Shown here piece after piece: positions 1 through 10,700 of a DNA stretch of 33,972 nucleotides. The stretch spans positions 1 to 33,972 of the forward strand of contig JABGQL010000083.1 of assembly GCA_018648825.1 (NCBI GenBank), in the 5' to 3' direction. Origin of the DNA: Gammaproteobacteria bacterium. GTDB taxonomy: Bacteria; Pseudomonadota; Gammaproteobacteria; GCF-002020875. A model generated the notes under the pieces. That model was not told where the DNA came from and ran no database searches. It saw nothing but the letters and a program-made list of their open reading frames with translations. How positions within the stretch are numbered: position 1 is the first letter of the stretch; every line of letters starts with the position of its first letter. Made by a program: the position numbers and the translations under genes.

Positions 1-54
<54 letters not shown>

Positions 55-72
55 GATTTTTATTACTAAGTA

Positions 73-1893
73 TTAATTTGCATCCAGATAGCTTTCTAGT
101 TTATCAGAGCGAGAAGGGTGGCGCAGCTTACGTAGTGCCTTGGCCTCAATCTGACGGATACGCTCACGGGTAACGTCAAACTGTTTACCGACCTCTTCCA
201 GTGTGTGGTCGGTATTCATGTCGATACCGAAGCGCATGCGCAGTACCTTGGCTTCGCGAGGGGTCAATCCAGAAAGTACGTTCTGTACATCTTCAGAGAG
301 TCCAATGGTGGTTGCGGACTGGTCAGGCTGTATCACATTGGTATCTTCGATAAAGTCCCCAAGATTGGAGTCTTCATCGTCACCAATCGGAGTCTCTGTA
401 GAGATCGGCTCTTTGGCGATCTTCAGTACCTTGCGGATCTTATCCTCAGGGATCTCCATCTTCTCAGCCAGCTCCTCTGGAGTTGGTTCACGCCCCATCT
501 CCTGCAGTAGTTGGCGCTGAATGCGGTTGAGCTTGTTGATGGTCTCGATCATATGTACCGGAATACGGATGGTACGTGCCTGATCTGCAATCGAGCGGGT
601 GATCGCCTGACGAATCCACCAAGTAGCGTAGGTGGAGAACTTAAAGCCGCGACGATACTCGAATTTGTCTACGGCCTTCATCAGGCCGATATTGCCCTCT
701 TGAATTAGGTCGAGGAACTGTAGTCCGCGGTTGGTATATTTCTTGGCGATGGAGATTACCAGTCGTAGATTGGCCTCAATCATCTCCTTTTTGGCGCGGC
801 GTGCTTTGCCTTCACCAATCGACATCATGCGGTTGATCTCTTTTAAGCGATTAATAGAGATACCGCATTCGTCTTCGAGGTTGAGCAGCTTCTTCTGTGC
901 GCGCAAGATGTCGCGGGAGTAGCGTTTCAGTGTGGCAGAGTGCTTCTTCTTTGCGGCAACCTGTTTGTTGAGCCACTCCAGATTGGTCTCATTCTTGGGG
1001 AAGGAGGTGATGAAGTCCTTGCGGGGCATTCCAGAGCGGTCTACAGCCAGCGTCATGATGGTGCGCTCGTTCTCGCGTACCTTTGTCATGTCGTTGCGGA
1101 TATCGACAACCAGGCGATCCAATAGTTTAGGGACCAACTTACACTGCATGAACATGTCTGCAATTTCACGACGGATCTCATCACTCTTCTCGTGTTCTCT
1201 GCCGTTGTTTTTCTCGCAGATCTCCAGCTTCTTCGCCAGATCTGCAATGCCTTGCAGGCGACCTGTCATCATCTCTGGTGGTGGTCCGGTGAATCCCTCC
1301 TCCTCGACCTTGTTGCCATTGGCATCCGTAGTGGGTGGAGTGGCTTTGGGGGGTTCAGGGCAGAAGTCACAAAGCCCGGTGATGACGGTGCTTAGCTCCT
1401 GATCTCCGCTGCTTACCTTGTCATACTCTTTTAGTAGCTCTTGAATGGTGCTGGGATAGAGTGCCAGTGCATTCATCATTTGGCGCATACCCGCCTCGAT
1501 GCGCTTGGCGATGGCGATCTCGCCCTCGCGGGTCAGTAGGTCTACAGAGCCCATCTCACGCATATACATGCGCACAGGGTCAGTGGTGCGCCCCGCTTCC
1601 CCCTCGGCGGAGAGCAGTACAGATGCGGCCTCAGCGGCGGCCTCCTCATCGGTATCGTCATTGGATGCGCCGCTCTCACCAGTGATGAGCAGGTTCTCTT
1701 CGTCTGGTGCTTTTTCCAGTACATTGATCCCCATAGAGTTGATTACGCTAATAACGTTCTCAATCTCGTCGGTGTCTGTTACATCGCTGGGAAGATGATC
1801 GTTGATCTCGCCATAGGTTAGGTAACCCTGCTCCTTACCTTTGGCAATGAGGTTTTTGATCTCGTTTTCTTCAGCTTTTGGTGTTTGTGACAT
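73..1893 (-). CDS. rpoD: RNA polymerase primary sigma factor RpoD (sigma-70)
   Basis: 606-aa ORF with the conserved region 2 signature ([82 protein letters not shown]) and region 4 ([16 protein letters not shown]...[33 protein letters not shown]). Synteny with dnaG and rpsU. Confidence 0.98.
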   Translation of the reverse strand: MSQTPKAEENEIKNLIAKGKEQGYLTYGEINDHLPSDVTDTDEIENVISVINSMGINVLEKAPDEENLLITGESGASNDDTDEEAAAEAASVLLSAEGEAGRTTDPVRMYMREMGSVDLLTREGEIAIAKRIEAGMRQMMNALALYPSTIQELLKEYDKVSSGDQELSTVITGLCDFCPEPPKATPPTTDANGNKVEEEGFTGPPPEMMTGRLQGIADLAKKLEICEKNNGREHEKSDEIRREIADMFMQCKLVPKLLDRLVVDIRNDMTKVRENERTIMTLAVDRSGMPRKDFITSFPKNETNLEWLNKQVAAKKKHSATLKRYSRDILRAQKKLLNLEDECGISINRLKEINRMMSIGEGKARRAKKEMIEANLRLVISIAKKYTNRGLQFLDLIQEGNIGLMKAVDKFEYRRGFKFSTYATWWIRQAITRSIADQARTIRIPVHMIETINKLNRIQRQLLQEMGREPTPEELAEKMEIPEDKIRKVLKIAKEPISTETPIGDDEDSNLGDFIEDTNVIQPDQSATTIGLSEDVQNVLSGLTPREAKVLRMRFGIDMNTDHTLEEVGKQFDVTRERIRQIEAKALRKLRHPSRSDKLESYLDAN

Positions 1894-1980
1894 ACAGTAT
1901 GAAACCCTACGGATGAGGTGGATCGGTAGAAAAAGGACCGCGTATTTTACACTAAGTGGAGCTAAAAGGGGAGTGCTAAT

Positions 1981-3729
1981 TTATTGGGCAGAAAGTAGCT
2001 GTTGAAGTTTTGTGCGCTCCTCAGCAGAGAGTTCGTTAAGTGGTCGGCTGTAGAGGCTTTCGGTTAGCTGATCTCTGGAGAGAGCGAGTAGCTGTTTTAT
2101 GGCGCCTTGAAACTCATGCTCAATCCCCTCTTCAGGAATGGGTGGATTCCATTGGGCCACTTTGTGTAAGACCCCCTCTGACTCGCGCCCCCGCCAACGC
2201 TCCAGTAGTGCGGCGGGAGTTAGATTAGGGTGCTGTTGTAAGGTCTCGATCACCTCAATTAGCAGTGGTATGCCGGGGCCATCAATCTGCTTGAGCGGCT
2301 CTAATTCGGTGATCTGCTCGATTAGATGGGGGTTGTGGAGTAGGGCAGAGAGTGCAGTGCGTACCGGTGAGGGGGATTGTCCACGCTGGTTGCTTGATGC
2401 CTGTTTAGTGCGGGTAGCGGGTTTGGGGATGTCTGGCTCTAGTAGGTGACCAGAAATGGTCTCCTCCTCTAGGTCAACCAGATTAGAGAGCTGTTTGAAC
2501 ATCATCTCACGGAACATCCCTGCTGGTAGACGAGAAAGTTTGGGGCGTGCCAGTGATACCAGCTTGGCGCGCCCATCCAGAGAGTGGATGTCCGCCTGCT
2601 GCTCCAGCTGGGCAAAAAAGAATTGGGAGAGTGGAATGGCCTCACTGATGCGTTGTTCAAACTGTTGTGTGCCCTCTGTGCGTACCAGTGAGTCGGGGTC
2701 CTCCCCGTCAGGTAGAAACATAAACAGGACTTCACGCCCATCACGCAGCAGGGGAATGGCAGTATCCATCGCCTTGACTGCAGCATCACGTCCCGCGCGG
2801 TCACCATCAAAGCAGAAGACGATACGGCTGATGCTGCGAAATAGCTGGTTGAGGTGGTCCGGTGTAGTGGCGGTGCCCAAGGTAGCGACACTATAGCGGA
2901 TACCAAATTGCGCCAGTGCCACTACATCCATATATCCTTCAACCACCAGTGCTTGGGTTAGATTGCGGTTGTTCTTGCGAGCCTGATAGAGGCCGTATAG
3001 CTCCTGCCCTTTGTGGAAGAGTGGACTCTCTGGGGAGTTGAGGTATTTGGGTTTATCATCCCCCAGTACCCGCCCACCAAAACCGATGACGCGACCACGG
3101 GTGTCATGGATGGGGAAGATGATGCGGTTGCGAAAGCGGTCATAGTGGCCGCCGTTCTCTTTCTCGATCAACATGCCGGTGCGGGTCAGCTGTTGCGTGG
3201 TGTTATTGTCTTCTCCAATCGCCTCATGCAGATGGCTCCACCCCTCTGGGGCAAAGCCCAACCCATAGCGGGCTGCGATCTCTCCGCTCAGTCCGCGCTG
3301 TTTTAGATACGCGATTGCGCTCTCTTTTTGGGGGTGAGATTTGAGCTGCTGTTTGTACCAGTCGCTGACCTGCTCCATCAAGCTGAATAGTGGGGCAAGG
3401 TTCTCTCGGGGCTTGTCGTTCTCATCCTCATCGCGCGGAACCTCTGTCCCTGCCTTGGCAGCCAAATCTTCGACCGCCTCAGGGAAGGGCATATTTTCAT
3501 ACTCCATCAAAAAGCCGATGGCGGTGCCATGGGCGCCGCAACCAAAGCAGTGATAGAACTGTTTAACTTGGCTGACAGTAAAGGAGGGGGTTTTCTCGTG
3601 GTGAAAGGGGCAGCAGGCTTGGAACTCGCGTCCTTTCTTGATGAGTGGGACGCGCGCGTCGATCACATCGACAATGTCGGTGCGGGCGAGTAGTTCATCA
3701 ATAAAGGTAGAGGGTATGCGACCAGCCAT
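1981..3729 (-). CDS. dnaG: DNA primase DnaG
   Basis: 582 aa with N-terminal CHC2 zinc-binding motif (CCPFHHEKTPSFTVSQVKQFYHCFGCG) and TOPRIM core (VVEGYMDVVALAQFGI...FCFDGDRAGRDAA). Lies between rpsU/yqeY and rpoD. Confidence 0.98.
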   Translation of the reverse strand: MAGRIPSTFIDELLARTDIVDVIDARVPLIKKGREFQACCPFHHEKTPSFTVSQVKQFYHCFGCGAHGTAIGFLMEYENMPFPEAVEDLAAKAGTEVPRDEDENDKPRENLAPLFSLMEQVSDWYKQQLKSHPQKESAIAYLKQRGLSGEIAARYGLGFAPEGWSHLHEAIGEDNNTTQQLTRTGMLIEKENGGHYDRFRNRIIFPIHDTRGRVIGFGGRVLGDDKPKYLNSPESPLFHKGQELYGLYQARKNNRNLTQALVVEGYMDVVALAQFGIRYSVATLGTATTPDHLNQLFRSISRIVFCFDGDRAGRDAAVKAMDTAIPLLRDGREVLFMFLPDGEDPDSLVRTEGTQQFEQRISEAIPLSQFFFAQLEQQADIHSLDGRAKLVSLARPKLSRLPAGMFREMMFKQLSNLVDLEEETISGHLLEPDIPKPATRTKQASSNQRGQSPSPVRTALSALLHNPHLIEQITELEPLKQIDGPGIPLLIEVIETLQQHPNLTPAALLERWRGRESEGVLHKVAQWNPPIPEEGIEHEFQGAIKQLLALSRDQLTESLYSRPLNELSAEERTKLQQLLSAQ

Positions 3730-3772
3730 GCGAGAAGCTTAGCATAGAGTATGCTGGCTTTAAGGGGCTGAA

Positions 3773-4216
3773 CTAGCCCAGTAGGGCTTTGATCTTACCG
3801 CTGAGTTGCCCCATATCGGCACGGCCTTGTGCTTTGGGTTTGATAATCCCCATGACCTTGCCCATCTCTTTCATCGAGGTTGCACCGCTCTCGGCGATGG
3901 CAGCCTTGATCATCTCTTCGATCTCATCGTCAGAGAGCTGCTCAGGCATATACTCCTGAATGACAGTAACCTCTGCAATCTCAACAGCGGCTAAGTCATC
4001 ACGTCCAGCCGCTTCATACTGGCTGATGGAGTCCCGACGCTGCTTGACCATCTTGTCGAGGATGGCGAGCATGCGTGGCTCATCCACCTCAATACGCTCG
4101 TCGACCTCAATCTGCTTTACGGTTGCAGTGATCATACGCAAAATTTTGAGGCGCTCTTTGTCTTTCGCGCGCATCGCGTCTTTTACATTGGCGTTGATCT
4201 GTTCGAGTGTAGACAT
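3773..4216 (-). CDS. GatB/YqeY domain-containing protein
   Basis: 147 aa, YqeY-like (MSTLEQINANVKDAMRAKDKERLKILRMITATVKQIEVDERIE...QGRADMGQLSGKIKALLG). Common position between rpsU and dnaG. Confidence 0.93.
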   Translation of the reverse strand: MSTLEQINANVKDAMRAKDKERLKILRMITATVKQIEVDERIEVDEPRMLAILDKMVKQRRDSISQYEAAGRDDLAAVEIAEVTVIQEYMPEQLSDDEIEEMIKAAIAESGATSMKEMGKVMGIIKPKAQGRADMGQLSGKIKALLG

Positions 4217-4247
4217 TGCGTTTGACTCTAGATGGTTTTACTAAAGG

Positions 4248-4265
4248 TGGCTTTTATTAAAGCCA
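4248..4265 (-). terminator. Candidate attenuator or processing hairpin between rpsU and yqeY/dnaG
   Basis: Inverted repeat TGGCTTT-tatt-AAAGCCA (7-bp stem, 4-nt loop) 5 nt beyond the rpsU stop. The following minus-strand sequence is only weakly U-rich. The position matches the internal terminator known between rpsU and dnaG in the E. coli macromolecular synthesis operon. Confidence 0.4.
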
Positions 4266-4270
4266 ACTCT

Positions 4271-4501
4271 TTAGCGTGACAGCAGACCGCGGTTGCGACG
4301 CATGGTGCTACGCTCGCGAGACACACGCTTCTGAGTGCGCTTTACAGCAGCAGCAGATTTGCGCTTGCGAACCTGTGTTGGTTTTTCATAGAACTCACGC
4401 TCACGGGCCTCGGCTACTGTGCCGGCCTTCTCTACAGCACGCTTGAAGCGGCGCAGGGCATAATCAAAGTTCTCGTTTTCTCGTACTCGTATACTTGGCA
4501 T
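4271..4501 (-). CDS. rpsU: 30S ribosomal protein S21
   Basis: 76 aa, [55 protein letters not shown], classic S21. Confidence 0.97.
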   Translation of the reverse strand: MPSIRVRENENFDYALRRFKRAVEKAGTVAEAREREFYEKPTQVRKRKSAAAVKRTQKRVSRERSTMRRNRGLLSR

Positions 4502-4577
4502 TCTGGTTGTATCCTTGAAGTTTCAACCGTTTTCAATAAAGAGCCGCGCATTATACGGATCTGTGGAGGGGCGTGCA

Positions 4578-5429
4578 ATGATTAAGATGATAAAAGTTAT
4601 TTTACTGGGGGTTTTCTGCTGGAGTTGGGTTTTACCCCTCTATGCGCAGGCTGCTTGGGCTGATCCCCTGCTGGCCAAAGTCTATAAAGAGGAGCTGGAT
4701 CTGTCGCAGTGGTGGGTGAGTGAGAAGCTGGATGGGGTGCGTGCGATCTGGGATGGGCAGCAGCTACGCTTTCGTAGTGGGCGAGTGATACAGGCACCAG
4801 CATGGTATACCCAAGATTTTCCAGCGCAGCCGATGGATGGGGAGTTGTGGATGGGGCGAGGCACCTTTGAGCAGACCTCGGCGGCGGTGCGGCGTAAACA
4901 GCCGCAAGATGAGCCGTGGCGCAGGATTCATTATCGACTGTTTGAACTGCCTGCTGCAAAAGGGACCTTTACCCAGCGGGTTGAACAGATGCAGAGCCTT
5001 ACCCATCAGCTACAAATTTCGTGGTTGCAGCCCATTCCACAGCAACGGGTTAGCAATAGAGAGGCTCTATTCCGATGGTTGGAGCGTGTGGTTGAGGAGG
5101 GAGGGGAAGGGCTGATGCTGCATCGCGCAGACTCTCTCTATCATGGGGGCAGAAGCGGTGACCTGCTCAAATTGAAAGCATGGCAGGATGCAGAGGCAAC
5201 GGTGGTAGAGATCATGCCGGGTCAAGGCAAGTACCGTGGGATGATGGGGGCGTTACGGGTAGAGGATGCGCAGGGGCGGCAGTTTCGTATTGGCAGTGGC
5301 TTCAGTGATCAAGAGAGGCAAAATCCTCCCGCGCTGGGCAGTCTGATCACCTATAAATATACCGGTACAACAGGGAGGGGGCTGCCGCGATTCGCATCAT
5401 TTTTGCGGTTGCGCCAAGGGCCAGAGTAG
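4578..5429 (+). CDS. ATP-dependent DNA ligase, LigE-like, with N-terminal signal peptide
   Basis: ATG at 4578 preceded by GGAGGGG. N-terminus MIKMIKVILLGVFCWSWVLPLYAQAAWA looks like a Sec signal peptide. Adenylation motif EKLDGVRAIW (KxDG), then MDGELWMGRG, EGGEGLMLHRADSLY, LLKLKAWQDAEATVVE. The upstream in-frame extension from 4515 is probably not translated. Confidence 0.92.
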   Translation: MIKMIKVILLGVFCWSWVLPLYAQAAWADPLLAKVYKEELDLSQWWVSEKLDGVRAIWDGQQLRFRSGRVIQAPAWYTQDFPAQPMDGELWMGRGTFEQTSAAVRRKQPQDEPWRRIHYRLFELPAAKGTFTQRVEQMQSLTHQLQISWLQPIPQQRVSNREALFRWLERVVEEGGEGLMLHRADSLYHGGRSGDLLKLKAWQDAEATVVEIMPGQGKYRGMMGALRVEDAQGRQFRIGSGFSDQERQNPPALGSLITYKYTGTTGRGLPRFASFLRLRQGPE

Positions 5430-6638
5430 TTACCCGTTCTCTTCTGGGTTTTGCAGTCTGCTCAAGGCTTGGCAGAGGGAAGTGTAACCGATTCGTTCTT
5501 GTTCTAGCCTCAGTTGGGGGGCAAGCTCCTGTTTAAGTAATAACTGGTAGAGAGCCTGTTCCTCCTCGGTCAGTAGAGGCAGAGTGCGTTGAGTCGGTGT
5601 CTGCTCCTCGCCCCAGAAGGCGCGGTGGTCGAGCAGTGTCTGCCTCTCCATCAGTATGGAGTGGGTCTGTGGTAGATAGTGGCGAACCTGTTCCAGCATG
5701 GCAAAACCGTGGGTATCAATATCGCCCCAGTAGGTGATTGAGCGTTGCTTGAGCCACTCCACTTGTTGCAGCAGTTGCAGCCCATAACCGAGCCCAAAAA
5801 TGACCAGACTTTTGGGGTATGGAGGAAAGGCCAGCCCATTGATCTCATTCTCGGTGATGAAGACATGCTCCACAGCAACCCGAAGCTCGGCAAACTGCTC
5901 AACCGGTATGCTGATGTCGGTGAGTCCTGCGATGGCTAAGGTTGGATCAAGGATACGGAAGCGGATCAGTGTGGTTTTAGGGGTAAAGCCATAGCGCTGC
6001 TCAAATGCCCGAACTCCACGTGCATCGGTGTCAACCTGCTCTGCGGGCAGTACAATATCCAACAGTTCGCTCAGTAGCGCACGGTGCTGCTCAATAAACT
6101 TGGTATCGACCCCAGCCAGATCAACCTGTCGTAGATAGCAGTGTGGACGGGGGTGAGCCTGAATCCACGCCACCACCTTGAGCAGGCGTGGCCACTCTGT
6201 CTCAAACTGGATCAGCTTGTGAGGATAGCGGATAACCCACTCCCGCAGCTCTGGGAACTGTACCAGCAGTTCACTGGAGAGGGTATGAAAACGGGCGGCC
6301 TCACGCTGTTTGCCAATAGTGCTGAGTAGATCCTGCTCCCGCTCAAACCAGACCGCAACCGGGATCTCATTGCGTCCGATCTGACGGTGATTGATGCTCT
6401 GCCACTGGATGCGGTATCCCACCCGCTGATCCCCCGCCTCCTGCTGCTGTAGCTGCTGGATCCACTGTTGTGCAGCCTCAAACTGCTCCCCCAGATCGCG
6501 ACTGTTGGGGCGCTTGAGCTGCAAGTGCAGGGGGAACAGCGCCTCGGCTGTGATCTGCGCAGCGAGAAAATCTCCACGCTTCCAGCGCTTAAGCAGCTGA
6601 CTGCGGATGGTGGTTGGGGTGGACCATGTGTTATTCAT
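5430..6638 (-). CDS. jetD: Wadjet defence protein JetD (DUF3322 + DUF2220 TOPRIM-like nuclease)
   Basis: Likely start MNNTWSTPTTIRSQLLKRWKRGDFLAAQ at 6638. C-terminal TOPRIM-like core FITENEINGLAFPPYPKSLVIFGLGYGLQLLQQVEWLKQRSITYWGDIDTHGFAMLEQVRHYLPQTHSILM is typical of JetD. In the same operon as jetA, jetB and jetC. Confidence 0.92.
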   Translation of the reverse strand: MNNTWSTPTTIRSQLLKRWKRGDFLAAQITAEALFPLHLQLKRPNSRDLGEQFEAAQQWIQQLQQQEAGDQRVGYRIQWQSINHRQIGRNEIPVAVWFEREQDLLSTIGKQREAARFHTLSSELLVQFPELREWVIRYPHKLIQFETEWPRLLKVVAWIQAHPRPHCYLRQVDLAGVDTKFIEQHRALLSELLDIVLPAEQVDTDARGVRAFEQRYGFTPKTTLIRFRILDPTLAIAGLTDISIPVEQFAELRVAVEHVFITENEINGLAFPPYPKSLVIFGLGYGLQLLQQVEWLKQRSITYWGDIDTHGFAMLEQVRHYLPQTHSILMERQTLLDHRAFWGEEQTPTQRTLPLLTEEEQALYQLLLKQELAPQLRLEQERIGYTSLCQALSRLQNPEENG

Positions 6639-7704
6639 GATGGTACATCTTTCGACTGAATAGATGAGGGCGGTCCAGATAGTACTGTAGTCTTGGTTTG
6701 TTGTTGTAGCGATAGGTTGCTTGCAGCATAGGGAGGTAATATCGCCCATATTGCTGTTGGTAGAGTCTGTTCAGATAGCGAAAAAATTTTTCCCCATTTT
6801 GACCGTTGCTCCTGAATCTGAATGCGCTGACCTCGTCCAGATCCATATCAAAATAATCCTCTGGGGTACGAGAGGGGCTGCCCCCGACAGTCGGTTGGTA
6901 CTCCTGTACAAATGAGATCACGCCTAGGGATGCCATCCTTTTGAGAATGGCGAAGTCCTCGGAGAGGCGCGTGTTGAAGCCGTACATGATGACGACAGTG
7001 ACCTGGTTATGACCAAAGCCCTTGATGTACTCCCTTTTCTTCTCAAAAAGATCAGCTGTTTTTCTGTTGTTGCAGCTGAAGTAGATCATCCTGCGGGTAA
7101 ACCGAGAGTTCATTGAGTAAACTTGTTTCAACAGGGGGTAGTTGTCATCATTGAGGTACTGTATATCCAGTGTCTGGCTGAAGTTGATCCGGTACTCCTG
7201 CTGGATCATCTGTTCCAACAGGCTGTTTGCATTGGGAGATACGAGCAGGTTATTGTCCAGTAGCATCACATTTTTCTGCCCTTCGGGCACAAAGTCATCA
7301 AAGGTTGCAGCATTGGGGTTGAGCGCTCCCTCTTTGGGGGGGACTACGCAGAAGTGGCAGCGTTTGTTGCAGCCTCGGGTGAGGAAGCCAAGTGCATAAT
7401 GGGTGTGGTTGTAGAGGGCATAATCGGGGAAGCAGCATTCAACATCATCCGCCAAGGTGGTTTGTAGATCAATGCCAGAGCCACCGATGGTGATCTGATC
7501 TCCATAAAGCTGTTGCAGTTGTTGAATACGTTTCTGTGACTTTTTTGTGTGGAATACTACGCTGGCGAAATATTGGTCGGCCTCAACTGCTTGCAGGTTT
7601 CGCTGAAGGGATACCTCATCCCCTTGTGATTTAAAGTGGCTGCTGAGCTTCATCAAGGCAAAATTGGGTATTTTGCTGTCGATATCATAGAGTGCGATTC
7701 GCAT
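6631..7704 (-). CDS. Radical SAM protein, embedded in the Wadjet operon
   Basis: 357 aa with the canonical cluster CNKRCHFC (CxxxCxxC) in GFLTRGCNKRCHFCVVPPKEG. The N-terminus (MRIALYDIDSKIPNFALMKLSSHFKSQGDEVSL) resembles the B12-binding-like Rossmann domain of B12-type radical SAM enzymes. The stop overlaps the jetD start by 8 nt. Confidence 0.9.
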   Translation of the reverse strand: MRIALYDIDSKIPNFALMKLSSHFKSQGDEVSLQRNLQAVEADQYFASVVFHTKKSQKRIQQLQQLYGDQITIGGSGIDLQTTLADDVECCFPDYALYNHTHYALGFLTRGCNKRCHFCVVPPKEGALNPNAATFDDFVPEGQKNVMLLDNNLLVSPNANSLLEQMIQQEYRINFSQTLDIQYLNDDNYPLLKQVYSMNSRFTRRMIYFSCNNRKTADLFEKKREYIKGFGHNQVTVVIMYGFNTRLSEDFAILKRMASLGVISFVQEYQPTVGGSPSRTPEDYFDMDLDEVSAFRFRSNGQNGEKFFRYLNRLYQQQYGRYYLPMLQATYRYNNKPRLQYYLDRPHLFSRKMYHHE

Positions 7705-7739
7705 GGTGTGGGGGAGTGGTAAGGTTAAGCGGAGTATCT

Positions 7740-10700
7740 TTATGTGGGCGGTGCTTGGTTGCCATGAATCAGCTCAACCAGATCGTCGACTGAGATAGGT
7801 GTAGCATGGTCACTCCCCTCCAGTAGGCTGTTGGCGAGATCCCGTTTCTGTTGGTGGAGTTGAATAATCTTCTCCTCAATGCTGTTCTGCACCACCATAC
7901 GGTAGATAGTTACCGGGCGGGTCTGTCCCATGCGGTGGGCGCGGTCAGAGGCCTGATCCTCTACTGCCGGATTCCACCAAGGGTCCATGTGGATCACATA
8001 GTCAGCAGCGGTCAGGTTGAGTCCGGCCCCCCCCGCCTTGAGACTGATCAGAAATAGCTCCCCCTCCCCCTGTTGAAAGGCATCGACAGCGATCTTTCTC
8101 TGTTTTGCCGGGGTGGAGCCATCCAAGTACTGATAGTGGATACCTTGGCTATCTAGTTGTTCACGAATTAGCGAGAGGTGGCCGACAAACTGGCTGAAGA
8201 CCAGCGCACGGTGGTTGTTTTCGCGCAGCTCGTTGAGAATCTCCATAAAGGCCCGCAGCTTTGCGCTGCTCAGCGGGCTATCTTTGAGTACCAGCCTAGG
8301 GTGACAAGCGGCCTGGCGCAGGCGGGTGATCTCGGTCAGGATCTTGATTCGCAGCTGTCCAGGGTGCTCTTGTGGCTCCGCAATGCGTTCGATGGATTGA
8401 CGGCGCAGCGCCTCATAGAAGGCGGCCTCTTCCGGTGCCATCTCGATACTGTGGATGATCTCTGTACGGGGCGGCAACTCGGTGAGTACATCCCGCTTCA
8501 GCCGGCGTAGCATAAAGGGCTGGATGATCGATTTGAGATGCTGCCGAGCACTCTCGTTATTCTGCTCCTGAATCGGGATGGCGAAGCGCTGGTTGAACTG
8601 CTTCTCTGTCCCCAACAGCCCCGGATTGATAAACTGAAATAGGTTCCAGAGTTCACCTAGGTGGTTCTCTATCGGGGTGCCGGTGGTGATGATGCGCATT
8701 TCCCCCTGTAGTGACATCATCGCCTTGGAGCGCTTGGTGCGGCTGTTCTTGAAGGCCTGAGCCTCATCGGCAATGATGGTCTGCCACTTGATCTGCTTGA
8801 GCCGCTCAATCTCACTTTGCAACAGTCCGTAGCTACAGATGATGAGAGAGTGAGGACCGGCATGGTCGAGCATCTGCTGACGCTTGCCACCACCAAAGAG
8901 TTGCGGATTGATTGTCGGCGCAAAGCGTTGGCTCTCATCCACCCAGTTGTTACAGACCGAGGTGGGGGCAATGACCAAGGTGGGGCCATCTGCGCAACGT
9001 TGCAGGATCAGAGCCAGCGCCTGTACCGTCTTGCCTAGTCCCATATCATCAGCCAAGCAGCCTCCAGCGCCCCAGTGGGCGAGACGGGAGAGCCACTCAA
9101 AGCCATCCAGCTGGTAGCTTCGTAGAGAGGCATCGAGGGTGACGGGAAGGGCAGGTTGCAGGGTGTTGGCCTCCTCGATTTTGTTGATCTGCTTGAGCCA
9201 CCCGCGCCCTTTTTTCACCGCCATCTCCTGAGTGGACTCCTCGATAGCGGCGCTGGCCAGTGGATGGATGCGGTTGCCATGGCTGAGTGTACTGATCCGA
9301 TCCAGCTGTCTTCTCAACTGTTGACTCAGGTTGAGGATACGCCCATCGTCGAGTTGTAGAAATCGTCCTGGACGTTGCTGTAGCAGGGTGAGGAGCTTCT
9401 TCATCTCGATCACCTCCCCCTCCTCCAGCTGTAGTGTCCCATCAAGGGTGAACCACTCCTGTTTTTTACTGAATGATAGGCTCATCTGCTTGCTGTCACA
9501 CTCACGTAGCAGGGTGATTTGCTTCCCCTCGGGCCATGCAACCACCATCGGCTCCTTCATCTGCTGCAGGGTAGAGAGCAGCTCCAGAGCATCTTCTGGG
9601 TCATCCAAGATCCACTGCCAGGGGATATCTGAGTCGGGTAGTTTCAGCTCTTTAATAATTTGGTTGGCTGCTTCGACCTCCCCCTGCAGGTTACGTTGAC
9701 AGCTCTCAGCGTTGCCATCAATCTCGATATGAATGCTGGCGTGTTCGCTGCCTGGGGAAAAGTAAGGCCCCTTCTCCCCTATCTTTTCACCAAATGGATA
9801 ACAGTAGATTGAGAGTTGAAACCCGCCACTGCCGCCTGCGATTGGGGAGAGGTGAAGGTGGGGAGTGGTATCTCCCTCCACCTCTGTGCTGGAGGTGGTT
9901 ACATCGGAGTGGATGGAGAGTATCGGGGCCATGCTGGAGAGGGTATTGGCGACCTCTTGTCGCGCCTCTTCAGGGGTGGTGAGGCCCTGTTGGGAGAGTA
10001 TTTTGGCAATGGCCAACTGTCCATCATTGAAGTGGGTGATGATGAAGCGGTTTGGTGGTTGGAAATAGCCACGGAAGGAGGAGAGGTAATCGCTGAATGC
10101 CACTGCTGGGTAGGGGTGGATGGCGAAGTGAATCTGCTGCTGTTGTGGGATCTCCTTCACCTCCAGATGAGCATTGCGCTCCTCAATGGTGAGCGGTCCG
10201 TGTAGGGTGTGACCATCATCAAAAAACAGGGCTGGGTGGCCGATGGCCGCACGAATCACATTCTCGCCGCAGAGAGAGTAGCGGGTCTCTGGATAGCCGC
10301 TATAGTTGCGGTGATGTTCTACCTCCATGTTGTTACAGATCTCTATATCCTGCATGGTGAGGTAGTTAAAGTTAGAGCGCTGTTCATGGAGTCGTTTCAG
10401 TGCCACCTTGCGTCCTTTGCTCCACCCTTTTTTATTGCGTCTCTGTTCTTTGGGGCTGAACTCGATAGCTTGGTCTTCACCGTGAATCAGCCAGACCATG
10501 CGAGTCTCTGTCGTATTGGGTGCTTTATTGCTCTCTGTTGCGGGGCCTGCGGTGAAGATTTTTGATACCGATTGCAGCAGATTGAGCTGCTGTTTCCATG
10601 GACTCTTCTTTCGGTAGAGGGTGGGGAGGATAGCGGCAGGATCGGCTTCAAAAACATTTGGAGTTATCCTTGTCCGTTCGACCCCCAGAGCCAGCAGCAG

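Noticed and set aside
932-1402. 156-aa plus-strand ORF antisense to rpoD, and other ORFs in 203-1798
   Set aside because: Fully inside the conserved rpoD gene on the opposite strand; Ser/Arg-rich low-complexity translations typical of shadow ORFs.
2138-3553. Plus-strand ORFs antisense to dnaG
   Set aside because: Shadow frames of an unambiguous dnaG; no protein-like motifs.
4515-4577. N-terminal extension of the ligase ([21 protein letters not shown])
   Set aside because: The ATG at 4578 has a good ribosome-binding site and puts the signal peptide at the N-terminus.
9331-10565. Plus-strand ORFs of 118-129 aa within the SNF2 gene
   Set aside because: Antisense to a credible 1278-aa ORF; no recognisable domain or ribosome-binding site.
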